A stretch of 64,000 nt of DNA, from contig CM055837.1 in assembly GCA_029582265.1 (NCBI GenBank), forward strand, positions 16,094,369 through 16,158,368. The letters run 5' to 3'. Positions 51,201-59,797 of the stretch are shown here, in pieces. Source of the DNA: Zoroaster sp. YZ-2022 (Eukaryota > Echinodermata > Asteroidea > Forcipulatida > Zoroasteridae). The translations under genes were made by a program, and so were the position numbers. The notes under the pieces were generated by a model that ran no database searches, was not told the origin of the DNA, and saw only the letters and a list, made by a program, of their open reading frames with translations. How positions within the stretch are numbered: the stretch's first letter is position 1; every line of letters starts with the position of its first letter.

Positions 51201-54200
51201 ATCCATTGGGATTTTCAGCAGTTATTTTGTAAACACAGACTCTCCATAGTAACCTACCACCAGCCGCTGAGTCTGGAACAAAGTAATATGCCCTGCAATA
51301 TGTCAATCACAAACCACTAAAACCAACAGACATGAGGTATTATGTTACTATGCAGTATATAGCTATGAGGAGCCACTGCCTACCATAGCAATGGCTTGGA
51401 GTGGCCTGAATGGGTTTCAAAAATTTCACTGATTTGGCGGCAAAAAAGAAAGTCTAGAACAACAAAATGGGCGGCAAATTGTATTTTTTAAATATTGGTT
51501 TCAGTCAGCTGGTTAGAAAATTTCTGAAAGGTTAGTGCTGGTTCGGTCCAGTTAACCACGTACCCCAGCACTATTTGAAAGGAATTTATGTGACGAAATA
51601 ACAAAGATCCTTTCCTTTCAGACAAGTCATGTCAAATTTATGACATCAGCCTTAGCATGTGAATCATAATCCATAAACTCACTCAGGTGTCGAAATTCAC
51701 TTGAATTTTATCTTAGCCCACAGAACTAGTTACGTACATACTATGTACATGTACATGTATGTAAAAAAAATAGTAGTTCTGAAAAAGGGTGAATATAAAT
51801 ACAAGAAAAAGAAATGAACCGTGAGCTGGTGAGCAACATGTTCTTGCCGAGATCATGCTGAAATCATACTGAATGTTTTTGTGCATATTTTTCATATTTT
51901 TCAATAGCCCATCGGACTACCCAAACCCCAGCAGCTAGTAGTCCTGCTGCTAAAACCACTAGCCCCGGTAGGGCTGTTCGTTTTCGGATATTTTTGGAAC
52001 CAGATACCCAAAATCAGGAAACTTCGGATACCCGGATACCCGTTTTCATATTTGTTGAAAACATGCCTCCGGTGGTGTACAAATACATGTAGTGTAAATG
52101 GTAACTATTACAGAGGATACCATACTTAAATCGATCTTTTCTTTATTGGAGTGCAATCTCTTGAATTTAAAGATAATTGTCTGTAAAAGTGTAAACATTA
52201 CATTGTTCAAGAGTCACAGACTTCTGTTCGCACCGCTCAAATGTTTAGTCCGAATTTTCAAAAGTCGTTTACGGGTAATTGGAACTGTAAAATGGAACCG
52301 GGTAATGACCGTTTCGGTCGGGTATCCGGATACCCGGCACAGCCCTAAGCCCCGGGGACTAGTGTTAATTTCGACCCCTGTCACTGTATTCACTTGTTAG
52401 AATGAGTTTGTTAAATTCTAGAAATATCAATTTAAAGCTCTTGTAGTCAGTCAGTGTTTAGCAGTTTGTTTCCTTTTTTATTCTTATTCTTTGTTGCTAC
52501 ATAATTAACCCCAACCTTCCCAAATCCTCCAAAATCCTCTCTGCTAAAGTGAAGGATTTTGAAGGATTGAGGTTACATGCTACATGCTCTTTGCTAAAGT
52601 GAAGGATTTTGAAGGATTGAGGTTACATGCTACATGCTCTTTGCTAAAGTGAAGGATTTTGGAGGATTGAGGTTATTAGGCATACTTGCCTTTCCATGGT
52701 ACATGTACATCCATGTTTGTTGTAGTGATTGCAAGGTCAGTGCTTGGGTCAGTGGACACTGTTTATTGCTCCATGCATGCAGGGAGGGTCCCTGGCCATG
52801 TACATGTATCACAGATTAGAAACACATGTGTGCATACATGTCATGTGCTTGCTTTACTACTGAAGGATTTTGGAGGATTCAGGTTATGTGTAAGCATGGA
52901 GGAAGGAAATTTTCTCCCTCCATGGTGTAAGCAAATGGGCCTAGGGAGTTGGGGTTAATAAATATAATAAACTCTATTTTTTTACCATTTGCCCACCCCC
53001 ACCCCTTTTATCGAGACCCTGGAATCGGCCTCGGTATTCTTGATGCTTCAATAAACTAATACATGTTTGGAAATGTCTAGCCTACCTGAAACATTTGGAA
53101 ACATCTAGACATGATTTATGAATTAAATTGAAAGATAGATAATAAAACTCCAAAAATAATTTCTACTTCAATCTTGATACTAAATTGAGGGTAGGGTAAT
53201 GTCTGCAAAACTGCTTCTACAAGAATTTTCCTCTCTTTTAATCAAGATACATATACAATGTATATTAAAGGGACATTATCATCACGATCAACAGGGCATG
53301 GAATCAGAGTACTAGTTTTAGATCAACTGAGTGACTAAATTACCGTTGTTGCCATTCTGAGCCTGTAATTTCCAGTCACTGTGTTCATCTTAAACTCGGA
53401 CACCGATTCCATGCCCTGTTGAAAGTCTGCTCTGATCGTGATGATACTGCCCCTTCAATATATACTACTCAAAACAATTTAGGGAACACCGGATTTTTAA
53501 CATCAAATAGGTTTGAAATGTTCCATGAACCGGGATTTTCATTTGCAACCCCCTCACTATTTCAGTAGTCATGTCATGAAATGTGTAATCACTACATGCA
53601 TCCTTTATCATCTGTTTCATTGTGCAGTTGTTTCTCATCAATTCTGTGAATAATAATAATAATAATAATGTTCCATTCTTATATAGCGCATTTCACATAA
53701 TGTCCCAATGCGCTTTACATTATTACCCCTGGTCACTGGGCCAATATCATTCCTATAATCTTTCTCAGCTCCCTGGGGAGTATACAGCCAATGTGCAACC
53801 TTTTGGCGCTACAGGGCTAATCAAACACAATAACCATCTCTACCCTCACAGGTACCCATTTATACACCTGGGTGAAGAGAAGCAATTACAGTAAAGTGTC
53901 TTGCTCAAGGACACAAGTACCACGGTCGCCGCCAGGTTTCGAACCCACATTCTGATGACACAGCCATCAGAACTTGAGTCCAATGCACTTAACCGCTCGG
54001 CCATGGTGAAACATTGTGTTTATCTGAAATAAATGATCTTGATTTTATACCTCCATGCTTTAACTGAGATTATTCCGGTGTTCCCTAAATTGTTTTGAGT
54101 AGTATATTTAAAAACTCAAATCTGAAAGTTTATTAGAAGTAATGTTTTGAGATATTAAAAATACACACATGAAGTTAGAACAGTAATTGCTTTGTTTTAA

Positions 54201-56110
54201 TTTATTCATGTGCTTTGCATCATTGTTTAATAATTACCTTTCAAAGGGCTACTAAAAACTAATGAGGACTAGTACAATTCAGTTGTTATCGGTCCTCCGG
54301 GCTGCTATGAAATTGAACTTAATTTTTGACTCACGATTTATTCCTGATTAGATACCCGAGGAAGGACTCCACATGAGGATGCAGTTAGCTGATGAGGGTA
54401 AGGCAAGAGACATCAGGGAGGTTGAAGAAGCGAGAGAGAAAGAAGAGGTAATCTCCTTGAGTCGGTCTTCTTGCGTCTTGATGTGCGGGGTATGCGGAGG
54501 GAAAATTGCGGTTAACCATTGGTAAGTTTTAGATCCATCTCACACTACCATTCCAAAATCTCGTACCTCACAGCATCAGAGGTCCTTAGTAGCTTCTTAT
54601 GCCAGGCTCACAGTCTTCCGTAAAATGCAGTGTTCTCTGCTGCCTCATCCACTGGACAGTCTTAAACTACCTCAGCTTAATAAAGCATACCGTTCTACCA
54701 GGCAGTCACCTTCATCCCATCAACATACAGTTGTTATTCCAAAATCTCGTATCTCACAGCATCAGAGGTCCTTAGTAGCTTCTTATGCCAGGCTCACAGT
54801 CTTCCGTAAAATGCAGTGTTCTCTGCTGCCTCATCCATTGGACAGTCTTAAACTACCTCAGCTTAAGGCATACCGTTCTACCAGGCAGTCATCTACATCT
54901 CATCAACATACAGTTGTTATTCCAAAATCTCGTATCTCACAGCATCAGAGGTCCTTAGTAGCTTCTTATGCCAGGCTCACAGTCTTCCGTAAAATGCAGT
55001 GTTCTCTGCTGCCTCATCCATTGGACAGTCTTAAACTACCTCAGCTTAAAGCATACCGTTCTACCAGGCAGTCATCTGCATCCATCAACATACAGTTTGT
55101 TATTCTAAAATCTCGTACCTCACAGCATCAGAGGTCCTTAGTAGCTTCTTATGCCAGGCTCTGGAACTCTTTACCTGCCTCTGTTGTGGATGTTCCATCT
55201 GGTCAGTCCTTCAAATCTAATGTTCATCATCATCTGATTAATCTGCCACCTGCTCAGAATATATGAACTTTAGCTTTGGCATCCCTCATGCTTCTTGTTC
55301 TCTTGGGCAGTGTTTAAATTAAAAAAGTAAAAAAATCAACCATTCTACCCCAATTGAGAGATACCTTATCATGATTGGAACCCAATGTTTGGAAACTTAT
55401 TAATAATAATAATAATAATAATGTGTGGATTTATATAGCGCACGTATCCACCAACTAAGTGGTGCTCAAGGCGCATTATATTATTATCCCTGCTCATAAG
55501 GCTCATAAATCATTCCTGAAACCATCTCAGCTCCCTGGGGAGTATACAGCTCAATTGCTGCCATTTCTAGCGCATATAGAGCAAACCAACTCTGCCTTCA
55601 CAGGTACCCATTTAACCCCTGGGTGGAGAGAAGCAATTATGATTAAGTGTCTTGCTCAAGGACACAAGTGTCACGGCCGTGATTCGAACCCACATTCTGT
55701 TGCTAACACCAGAACTTGAATCCGGTAAGCTAGACCGCTCGGCCATGACACCCCACATTATTACCCTTATGAGGATACCAAGATGTGTTTTCTCTTGAGT
55801 CAATAGAGGGCAGTATTCTTTCCTATAGTACTCCAACAAATAACAAGATATTCAAGCTTCAGTTTGTTGATATTGCAGTGTTTTTGACAGGGTCTTGCCC
55901 CTGCCCTCTGAAAACTGGAGAGAGATGTCTGAAAACTGGTGTTGCCATGGTAATAAAGACACCGGAATGTTTGCAAACCAGTCACTGTTGCCGTCAGAAT
56001 CAGACTGCTTTGTGGGTAATCTATACCTCCTGCTGCATCCCAGCATGCTTTGCAAGAAGGCCTTTCTACTGAGACGACCGAATATCCAGGACGCCCATTC
56101 AGGACATAAG
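48144..56110 (+). CDS. UBE3D: UBE3D, E3 ubiquitin ligase with HECT-like domain (four exons, 3' partial)
   Basis: Exons at 48144-48259, 49598-49742, 54352-54521 and 55879-56110 have GT/AG borders. They join in one frame to exactly 221 codons. The series matches the N-terminal half of animal UBE3D (UBE2CBP): the start 'FIEVRQQIRAVQVVL', the 'GLHWIPEEGLHMRMQLA' join, a Cys pair 'CGVCGG', and 'VLPLPSENW...NWCCH' ending near 'DCFVGNLYLLL'. The family accepts ubiquitin from E2 enzymes such as UBE2C and passes it to substrates. It has also been linked to control of the mRNA 3'-end endonuclease CPSF3. Remaining exons are not found before the window ends. Introns are full of transposons and the last visible one contains a Polinton. 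Confidence 0.9.
48260..49156. other. UBE3D intron 1
   Basis: Intronic by phase. No element other than the MITE at 49157-49422, listed separately. Frames over 48393-48664 and 48943-49270 on both strands look like chance. Confidence 0.5.
49157..49422. mobile_element. MITE, AACCCTAACC family (copy 2)
   Basis: The 266-bp element is closely similar to 9158-9424, with inverted ends 'aaccctaacccc' and 'ggggtggttagggtt'. It lies in UBE3D intron 1, 175 bp before exon 2. Confidence 0.78.
49598..49742 (+). CDS. UBE3D: UBE3D exon 2
   Basis: An acceptor 'tttcacag' precedes and a donor 'gtaatt' follows. The first base completes a Cys codon from exon 1 and the exon ends in phase 0 with Trp. It encodes 'HASQLGPSRFQVEVHCDSLL' and 'LLPKTCNGLHW', aligning with the UBE3D region 'LVPSSCRGLQ'. 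Confidence 0.85.
49743..50093. other. UBE3D intron 2, left edge
   Basis: 'taccggttagttcactaacc' and 'ggttagtgctggttcggtcc' near 51528 suggest another worn element spanning this area, but I cannot define its ends. Confidence 0.35.
50094..50976. mobile_element. Non-autonomous DNA element with GGCCCTTTCACACGAG ends
   Basis: The left end 'aggccctttcacacgagac' and the right end 'gctcgtgtgaaaagggcta' are inverted. Further 'tcgtgtgaaa' words sit inside both ends (50173, 50281, 50872). The ends resemble those of PIF/Harbinger-type or related elements. An internal frame at 50287-50634 has a basic 'SSKRAKDSRRRI' patch but no recognised domain, and no transposase is visible. Confidence 0.65.
50977..51968. 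other. UBE3D intron 2, middle
   Basis: Short frames only. No supported exon; the splice phases of exons 2 and 3 already match. Confidence 0.4.
51969..52347 (+). mobile_element. hAT-like MITE, TAGGGCTGT family (copy 1)
   Basis: The 379-bp element starts 'tagggctgttcg' and ends 'ggcacagccct' plus A. It is flanked by the 8-bp duplication 'agccccgg' (51961-51968 and 52348-52355). Subterminal 'ggatacccggatacccg' words are inverted at the two ends. A copy in the opposite orientation is at 56226-56615. Confidence 0.95.
52506..52956. mobile_element. AACCCTAACC-related element with internal 50-bp repeats
   Basis: Inverted ends 'aaccccaac' and 'gttggggtt' have TTAA at both borders. Inside the left part a 50-bp unit starting 'gctaaagtgaaggattttg' is repeated three times (52543, 52593, 52643). 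'ggaggattgaggtt' words recur near the right end. It is related to 9158-9424 by its 'ccaaatcctccaaaatcc' subterminal sequence. Confidence 0.65.
53269..53454. mobile_element. TTAA-flanked MITE, AGGGACA family (copy 3)
   Basis: The left end 'agggacattatcatcacg' follows TTAA. The right border is mutated (TCAA in place of TTAA). The interior is shorter than in copies 1 and 2 by about 30 bp. Confidence 0.85.
53463..54104 (-). mobile_element. TA-flanked MITE, TACTACTCAAAAC family (copy 3), split by a SINE
   Basis: The outer ends 'tactactcaaaac' and 'gttttgagtagta' are flanked by TA. The orientation is opposite to copies 1 and 2. The two halves (53463-53650 and 54011-54104) join to match the full-length copies apart from a short unrelated stretch in the right half. 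The middle is a SINE. Confidence 0.9.
53651..54005 (-). mobile_element. tRNA-derived SINE nested in a MITE
   Basis: The plus strand begins with the (TAA)n tail and ends with the reversed tRNA-like head ('tttcgaacccaca', 'taaccgctcggccatg'). The 5-bp duplication 'gtgaa' flanks it (53646-53650 and 54006-54010). It is the same family as 55401-55756. Confidence 0.9.
54352..54521 (+). CDS. UBE3D: UBE3D exon 3
   Basis: An acceptor 'ttcctgattag' precedes and a donor 'gtaagt' follows. The phase is 0 at the left and 2 at the right. It encodes 'IPEEGLHMRMQLADEGKARD', then an acidic/basic stretch, then 'LMCGVCGGKIAVNH'. The two close Cys residues correspond to the Cys pair in vertebrate UBE3D. Tandem LINE-derived repeats begin about 30 bp after the donor. 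Confidence 0.85.
54554..55266 (+). mobile_element. Tandemly repeated 3' end of a LINE coding region
   Basis: A unit of about 183 bp starting 'ccaaaatctcgta' occurs at 54554, 54739 and 54922, with a fourth start at 55104. The last unit runs on into 'RLWNSLPASVVDVPSGQSFK', which resembles the C-terminus of non-LTR reverse transcriptase polyproteins. A single frame stays open over 213 codons across the later units, because their lengths are close to multiples of three. It is most likely a duplicated retrotransposon fragment in a UBE3D intron, not a host gene. Confidence 0.7.
55401..55756 (-). mobile_element. tRNA-derived SINE
   Basis: It starts with a (TAA)n tail and 'tttatatagcgcacgtatcc', and ends with the reversed head 'gtgattcgaacccacattct' and 'tagaccgctcggccatgac'. 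It is nearly identical to the 15171 element but with a single head. Confidence 0.88.
55879..56110 (+). CDS. UBE3D: UBE3D exon 4
   Basis: I chose the acceptor 'gatattgcag' at 55869-55878, because it joins exon 3 in phase and adds 'VFDRVLPLPSENW', which fits the vertebrate order '...RVLPLPSENW'. A second in-phase AG at 55889-55890 is possible. The donor 'gtaaga' follows 56110 in phase 0. The peptide includes 'SENWCCHGNKDTGMFANQSL' and 'SESDCFVGNLYLLLHPS'. Confidence 0.85.
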
Positions 56111-56225
56111 GTAAGACATTGTTGTCCCTATCCCCTTCCCACATGCTGGCCCACGTCTATCCTTGGGATTGTTACACGTATGCATTGTCCAAATCCCCAC
56201 ATATACATGTAGGGGCACTTACCAG

Positions 56226-56615
56226 TAGGGCTGTGCCGGGTATCTGGGTATCCGGATACCCGACCCAATTGGTCATTACCCGGTTCCATTTTTCGGTTCC
56301 AATTACCAGCAAACGACTTTTTAAAATTCGGACTTAACATTTGAACGGTGCGAACAGAAATCTGTGACTCTTGAAGAGTGTAATGTTCATGCTTTTACAG
56401 ACAATTATCTTTAAATTCAAGAGATTGCACTCCAATAAAAAAAAGATTGATTTAAGTATGGTATCCTCTGTATTATAAAAGTCAATTTGTTACCATTTAC
56501 AGTACATGTATTTGTACACCACCGGAAGCATGTTTTCAACAAAAATGAAAACGGATATCCGGGTATCCGAAGTTTCCTGATTTCGGGTATCCGGTTCCGA
56601 AAACGCACAGCCCTA
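56226..56615 (-). mobile_element. hAT-like MITE, TAGGGCTGT family (copy 2)
   Basis: The 390-bp element starts 'tagggctgtgccggg' and ends 'aacgcacagccct' plus A. It is flanked by the 8-bp duplication 'cttaccag' (56218-56225 and 56616-56623). It is the reverse complement of 51969-52347 with high similarity. Confidence 0.95.
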
Positions 56616-56646
56616 CTTACCAGGATGTGGAACAATAACTGTTTGT

Positions 56647-57208
56647 GCTCATTTCAACAAGATCCAACAGAATTGTGCTCATTTTACACTTGGGCAATAA
56701 CACGATAATATCGAATATCGCGTTACCTTTTTTATTCGATTACGATATCGAGAACCTTTTCAAGTTATCGAGATATCGGCAAATCGCGATTAATAAAATA
56801 TACTGTGATAAAAAAAATCCTCATTGTGAGTCAAGTAAGAAATTCCATGGAAACTAGGACAGTCTTTTCAGCTTTTGGAAGTGAGAAACAAAAGCGAACT
56901 ACTTCAGAAGTACATACACGCTATGCAAACAAATTTGTGATTTATTGTGACACTTGTAGAGAGGTACATACCTGATGTTATTGGCTATAAGGCAATCATG
57001 AATGAATGAAAAATAATAATCACGATACTATCGAAAATTGCGATATATGTTTGCCGATATATCGTGGATGAAAAAATCGGTATCGCCCAAGCTTAGCTCA
57101 TTTCAACAAGATCCAACGGAATGTTGCTCATTTCAACAAGATCCAACGGAATTGTGCTCATTTCAACAAGATCCAACGGAATGTTGCTCATTTCAACAAG
57201 ATCCAACG
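56647..57208 (+). repeat. 30-bp tandem repeat, split by a MITE and cut by the Polinton
   Basis: The unit 'gctcatttcaacaagatcca' plus about ten more bases is present near 56646-56685 (about 1.3 units) and again at about 57096-57208 (about four units). The two parts were one array before the insertion of the element at 56689-57091. The last unit stops at 'ccaacg', directly followed by the Polinton end. Confidence 0.9.
56689..57091. mobile_element. MITE with CTTGGGC ends and CGATATATCG words
   Basis: The ends 'cttgggcaata' and 'tatcgcccaag' are short inverted repeats. Subterminal regions are rich in 'cgatat/atatcg' palindromes on both sides. The element is about 400 bp, AT-rich and without a gene. 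It interrupts the 30-bp tandem array. Confidence 0.7.
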
Positions 57209-57462
57209 AGTAGTATGGTAGAAAATGGGTCTAGGCCACTACCCCTCGGATGCACGAAGGGGAGCACGCGGAAGGCGTTTTTAAAATCATATTTAAATCG
57301 GTTGGCGTGTTAAGACGCCATATATAAAAAAATTAAAAAAATGCTTGGTAAAAAACTCGGAAGACGTGTAAAGACGCCAAATTATGCAAATGAGGTATGA
57401 CGTCATTGTTAAAAATGATGCTATAAAAATTTAAAAAAATTGTAAGTTAAAAAAAGTGGGAT
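57209..57462. repeat. Polinton left terminal region
   Basis: This is non-coding sequence between the AG terminus and the first gene. It contains a repeated 'aagacgcca' word (about 57311 and 57370). The length of the terminal inverted repeat cannot be given because the opposite end is not present. Confidence 0.6.
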
Positions 57463-57885
57463 TTAAAATAAAAAATAAAAAAAAGAATTACTTTCAGCTA
57501 AAACTCTAATTTCATTATGTTTTTTAGCTTTTTTTTCTTTTTTTTCTAGTCTATATTTTATATATCTAAGGTTTAGTCCTAAGCTTACTAAGCCTACAGC
57601 TACACATTCTAATGCTATTCCTGCAGGTGCGGATATAACGCTGGCGATACTAGCGATTCCAAGACTTCCCGCTGCTACACCGGTTATTTCAAATGTAGTT
57701 TCTACGATACTACAAGCTTTAATCATTTTATTATATTTTTTATAGACAGCATCGCGTTCATTTCTTTCAATCGTTAATTCTTTTTGAATACTATCGATTT
57801 TTTGTAATCGAAATGTTTTAGCATTATCATTAATTGACGGTAAATTTGGATAAAGTACATTCGTTGATTCTATAGGCGCGCTCAT
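57463..57885 (-). CDS. Polinton small protein with a Gly/Ala-rich hydrophobic region
   Basis: The 140-residue frame has a coiled-coil-like, charged N-terminal part (residues 22-55) and a hydrophobic Gly/Ala-rich segment that could form two helices (about 65-105). A Lys-rich stretch follows (113-122), then 'RVLAES'. Similar proteins with a tail continuing after 'LAE' occur in other animal Polintons. Here the frame turns into 'NSFFYFLF' and stops, so the C-terminus is probably lost. The role is unknown; a membrane-active or virion function is only a guess. Confidence 0.65.
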   Translation of the reverse strand: MSAPIESTNVLYPNLPSINDNAKTFRLQKIDSIQKELTIERNERDAVYKKYNKMIKACSIVETTFEITGVAAGSLGIASIASVISAPAGIALECVAVGLVSLGLNLRYIKYRLEKKEKKAKKHNEIRVLAESNSFFYFLF

Positions 57886-57913
57886 TGTTGTTTACTATTA
57901 ATAGAAAAAGATT

Positions 57914-58399
57914 TTAATTTAATAGAATTTGACTAACTTTTATATCGTAACAGATTCCTTCTAATAAAGAACCGAAAAAATTTAGTTTAATATAAAATTT
58001 ATGATCAGCATCAAAATTTGAAACGTAGCTTAATATGCATTCTAAATACTTTGGTTCTTTTGAAAAAATAAAATTTTCATTTACAGGTAAACCAATATAT
58101 GTAGATCCGACATTTTCATCTCGTCTTGTTTTTACTGTAGAATAAACATTTTCCCCCGTATTCATTTTAGCATAAAATGAATAAAATAATGGGTTTTTAA
58201 GAAAAATATTTATTGTATTAATCCACCAAGATATTTCTAAATGAAATTTGTACAAAAATATAAAATTAGTATTTAGCAATTTACTCGGTTTAATGTATAC
58301 AGTTTCTTTAAATACAAAATTCCTTTTACTTTTTTGATTATTCTCAAATAAAACTCGCTCTTCGCTCTCCGCGTAACCAGGTCCGTAAATACTCGCCAT
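57914..58399 (-). CDS. Polinton protein of unknown function (paralogue 1)
   Basis: The 161-residue frame starts 'MASIYGPGYAESEE' and ends 'FFGSLLEGICYDIKVSQILL' plus one residue. The start and the end resemble the next gene at 58449-58919 ('MASI', 'FFGALNSKICFNIKI'), so the two are tandem paralogues. I recognise no catalytic motif. Alternating hydrophobic and charged residues suggest a beta-rich fold, possibly a virion component, which is inference. Confidence 0.7.
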   Translation of the reverse strand: MASIYGPGYAESEERVLFENNQKSKRNFVFKETVYIKPSKLLNTNFIFLYKFHLEISWWINTINIFLKNPLFYSFYAKMNTGENVYSTVKTRRDENVGSTYIGLPVNENFIFSKEPKYLECILSYVSNFDADHKFYIKLNFFGSLLEGICYDIKVSQILLN

Positions 58400-58448
58400 A
58401 TTTATTATAGTATAAAATTAAAATTAAAATTTAATTTAGCGGTAAACT

Positions 58449-58919
58449 TTAAATTTTTATATTAAAACAGATTTTAGAATTTAATGCGCCAAAAAAGGTT
58501 GCCTCTGCAAAAACTTTTTGTACATGTTGTATTTTGAAGCACATTTCATACTTTAAATGTTGCGGTTCATTATCAATAAAATGAAATTTCTCATTTCGTT
58601 CAGGAGAAGGAATATGATGTACGTTAGCTGCATAATCACGCGTTGCTGAATGCGTAACAAAACTATCAGTTTTTATAAATTGCGTAAAAATACTGCAATA
58701 CGTGGGTGAAATGTTAAACATAAAAAAGGGTTGTTTAAAATGAGCGTGCCATCCGAGTATAACATTAAATTTTTCAATTAAAACTCTATTTTGTAAAATT
58801 TCATCTCTGTTTAGATATCCATGATGTTCATAAATTTCACTAGGTGATGCTCGTAAAATCGAGGCTACACCACTATCTGCAGTTGGAGTTGTACGTTTAG
58901 GTCCTTAAATACTCGCCAT
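58449..58919 (-). pseudogene. Polinton protein paralogue 2 with an early stop codon
   Basis: The frame from ATG at 58919 meets TAA at codon 5, where paralogue 1 has a Tyr codon. After this it stays open to 58449 for about 150 codons. Its end ('FFGALNSKICFNIKI') matches paralogue 1. An internal Met at 58721 would give only 90 residues. Either the gene is disabled by the nonsense mutation, or it starts elsewhere. Function unknown. Confidence 0.65.
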
Positions 58920-59591
58920 ATTTATATAATTTCTAGATTTAAAATAGCGGGAAAACGGGAATATGTCTCTACCCTTTGAATCTTTAATTTGAAAACTTAA
59001 TTCGCTTAAAGTATCGGGTTTTAATTTTTTAAATGATGGATTTTTATATTCCATCCACATACTATCTCCGAATGATTTACCTTGCAAAGGAAAAACGTTT
59101 AAAAGGGTGCTTGGACTACCATTAAAATAATTATTAGTTGTAGAAACTTGGTCGCAATGAATGTTTAAACTTTTAAAAGGGTTTATATCGATTTTTTTAC
59201 TATATTCTCCTACGGTTAAAAATTCATTATGAAGTCCTAGTAAATTAGCTAAACCAGCTGTAAATTTTACTGACTTGTTTTCATCGTTTAACTTTAACGT
59301 GTAAGTACCTATCTCATGATTGATCGTAAACGTTATCCAAGACTCGTTTTTTGATATAATATCTATAATTTCATAAATATTGTAAAGCCCTGGTTCGATC
59401 AATTTTATAACATCATCTAACGCCGTTGTACGATAGATAATTTTTTCTTTTTTACGCACGTTGTAATATCCTACCCAAATATTTATGCTAAGTAATGCTA
59501 TTGTGAGATTGTCTCCTCTGTTATCGATAGGGTAGGCTAATTCAACTTGCCCACCATTTTTTTCAATTTCTAATTCAACGGTATGATACAT
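58905..59591 (-). CDS. Polinton virion-associated protein, F54H12.2-like
   Basis: The 228-residue frame begins 'MYHTVELEIEKNGG'. It has a hydrophobic 'NLTIALLSINIWVGYYNV' near the start, then 'FTAGLANLLGL' (110-120), 'LNIHCDQVS' (142-150), 'GSPSTLLNVFPL' (158-169) and 'LSFQIKDSKGR' (198-208). This order is typical of a protein family widespread in animal Polintons and annotated as F54H12.2-like; a structural role is inferred. The frame runs without a stop into the start of the next gene and ends at the TAA in its fifth codon. Confidence 0.7.
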   Translation of the reverse strand: MYHTVELEIEKNGGQVELAYPIDNRGDNLTIALLSINIWVGYYNVRKKEKIIYRTTALDDVIKLIEPGLYNIYEIIDIISKNESWITFTINHEIGTYTLKLNDENKSVKFTAGLANLLGLHNEFLTVGEYSKKIDINPFKSLNIHCDQVSTTNNYFNGSPSTLLNVFPLQGKSFGDSMWMEYKNPSFKKLKPDTLSELSFQIKDSKGRDIFPFSRYFKSRNYINMASI

Positions 59592-59626
59592 TTTATTATA
59601 AAAAGTTTATAATATAATATTATAAA
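59592..59626. promoter_or_regulatory. Short divergent intergenic region of the Polinton
   Basis: Only about 35 AT-rich bases separate the minus-strand gene starting at 59591 and the plus-strand frame starting at 59627. Any promoters for the two arms must overlap here or extend into the genes. No specific motif is identified. Confidence 0.4.
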
Positions 59627-59797
59627 ATGACGTTTCCATTAGCATTCAAGAGTAATTTATCAAAACGGTATTCAACATCTGGAAATTTTACAGCACCTCT
59701 TAATTTTACCGATAACGATTTAACGAGTTTAAAAATATACGTTAACGAAAACGAGTTTTTTAACGTACAACTGAGTAATCCTTTTCAAAATTACTAG
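59627..59797 (+). pseudogene. Polinton frame cut by a MITE
   Basis: The frame starts with ATG at 59627 ('MTFPLAFKSNLSKR') and encodes 56 residues. It meets TAG formed by the TA target site and the first base of the inserted MITE. The original product was therefore longer or differently ended. The coding sequence right of the MITE is in another frame, so a further frameshift is likely. Function unknown. Confidence 0.6.

Noticed and set aside
56119..56708. Frames over the right-hand UBE3D intron as further exons
   Set aside because: They fall in the hAT-like MITE at 56226-56615 and do not resemble UBE3D.
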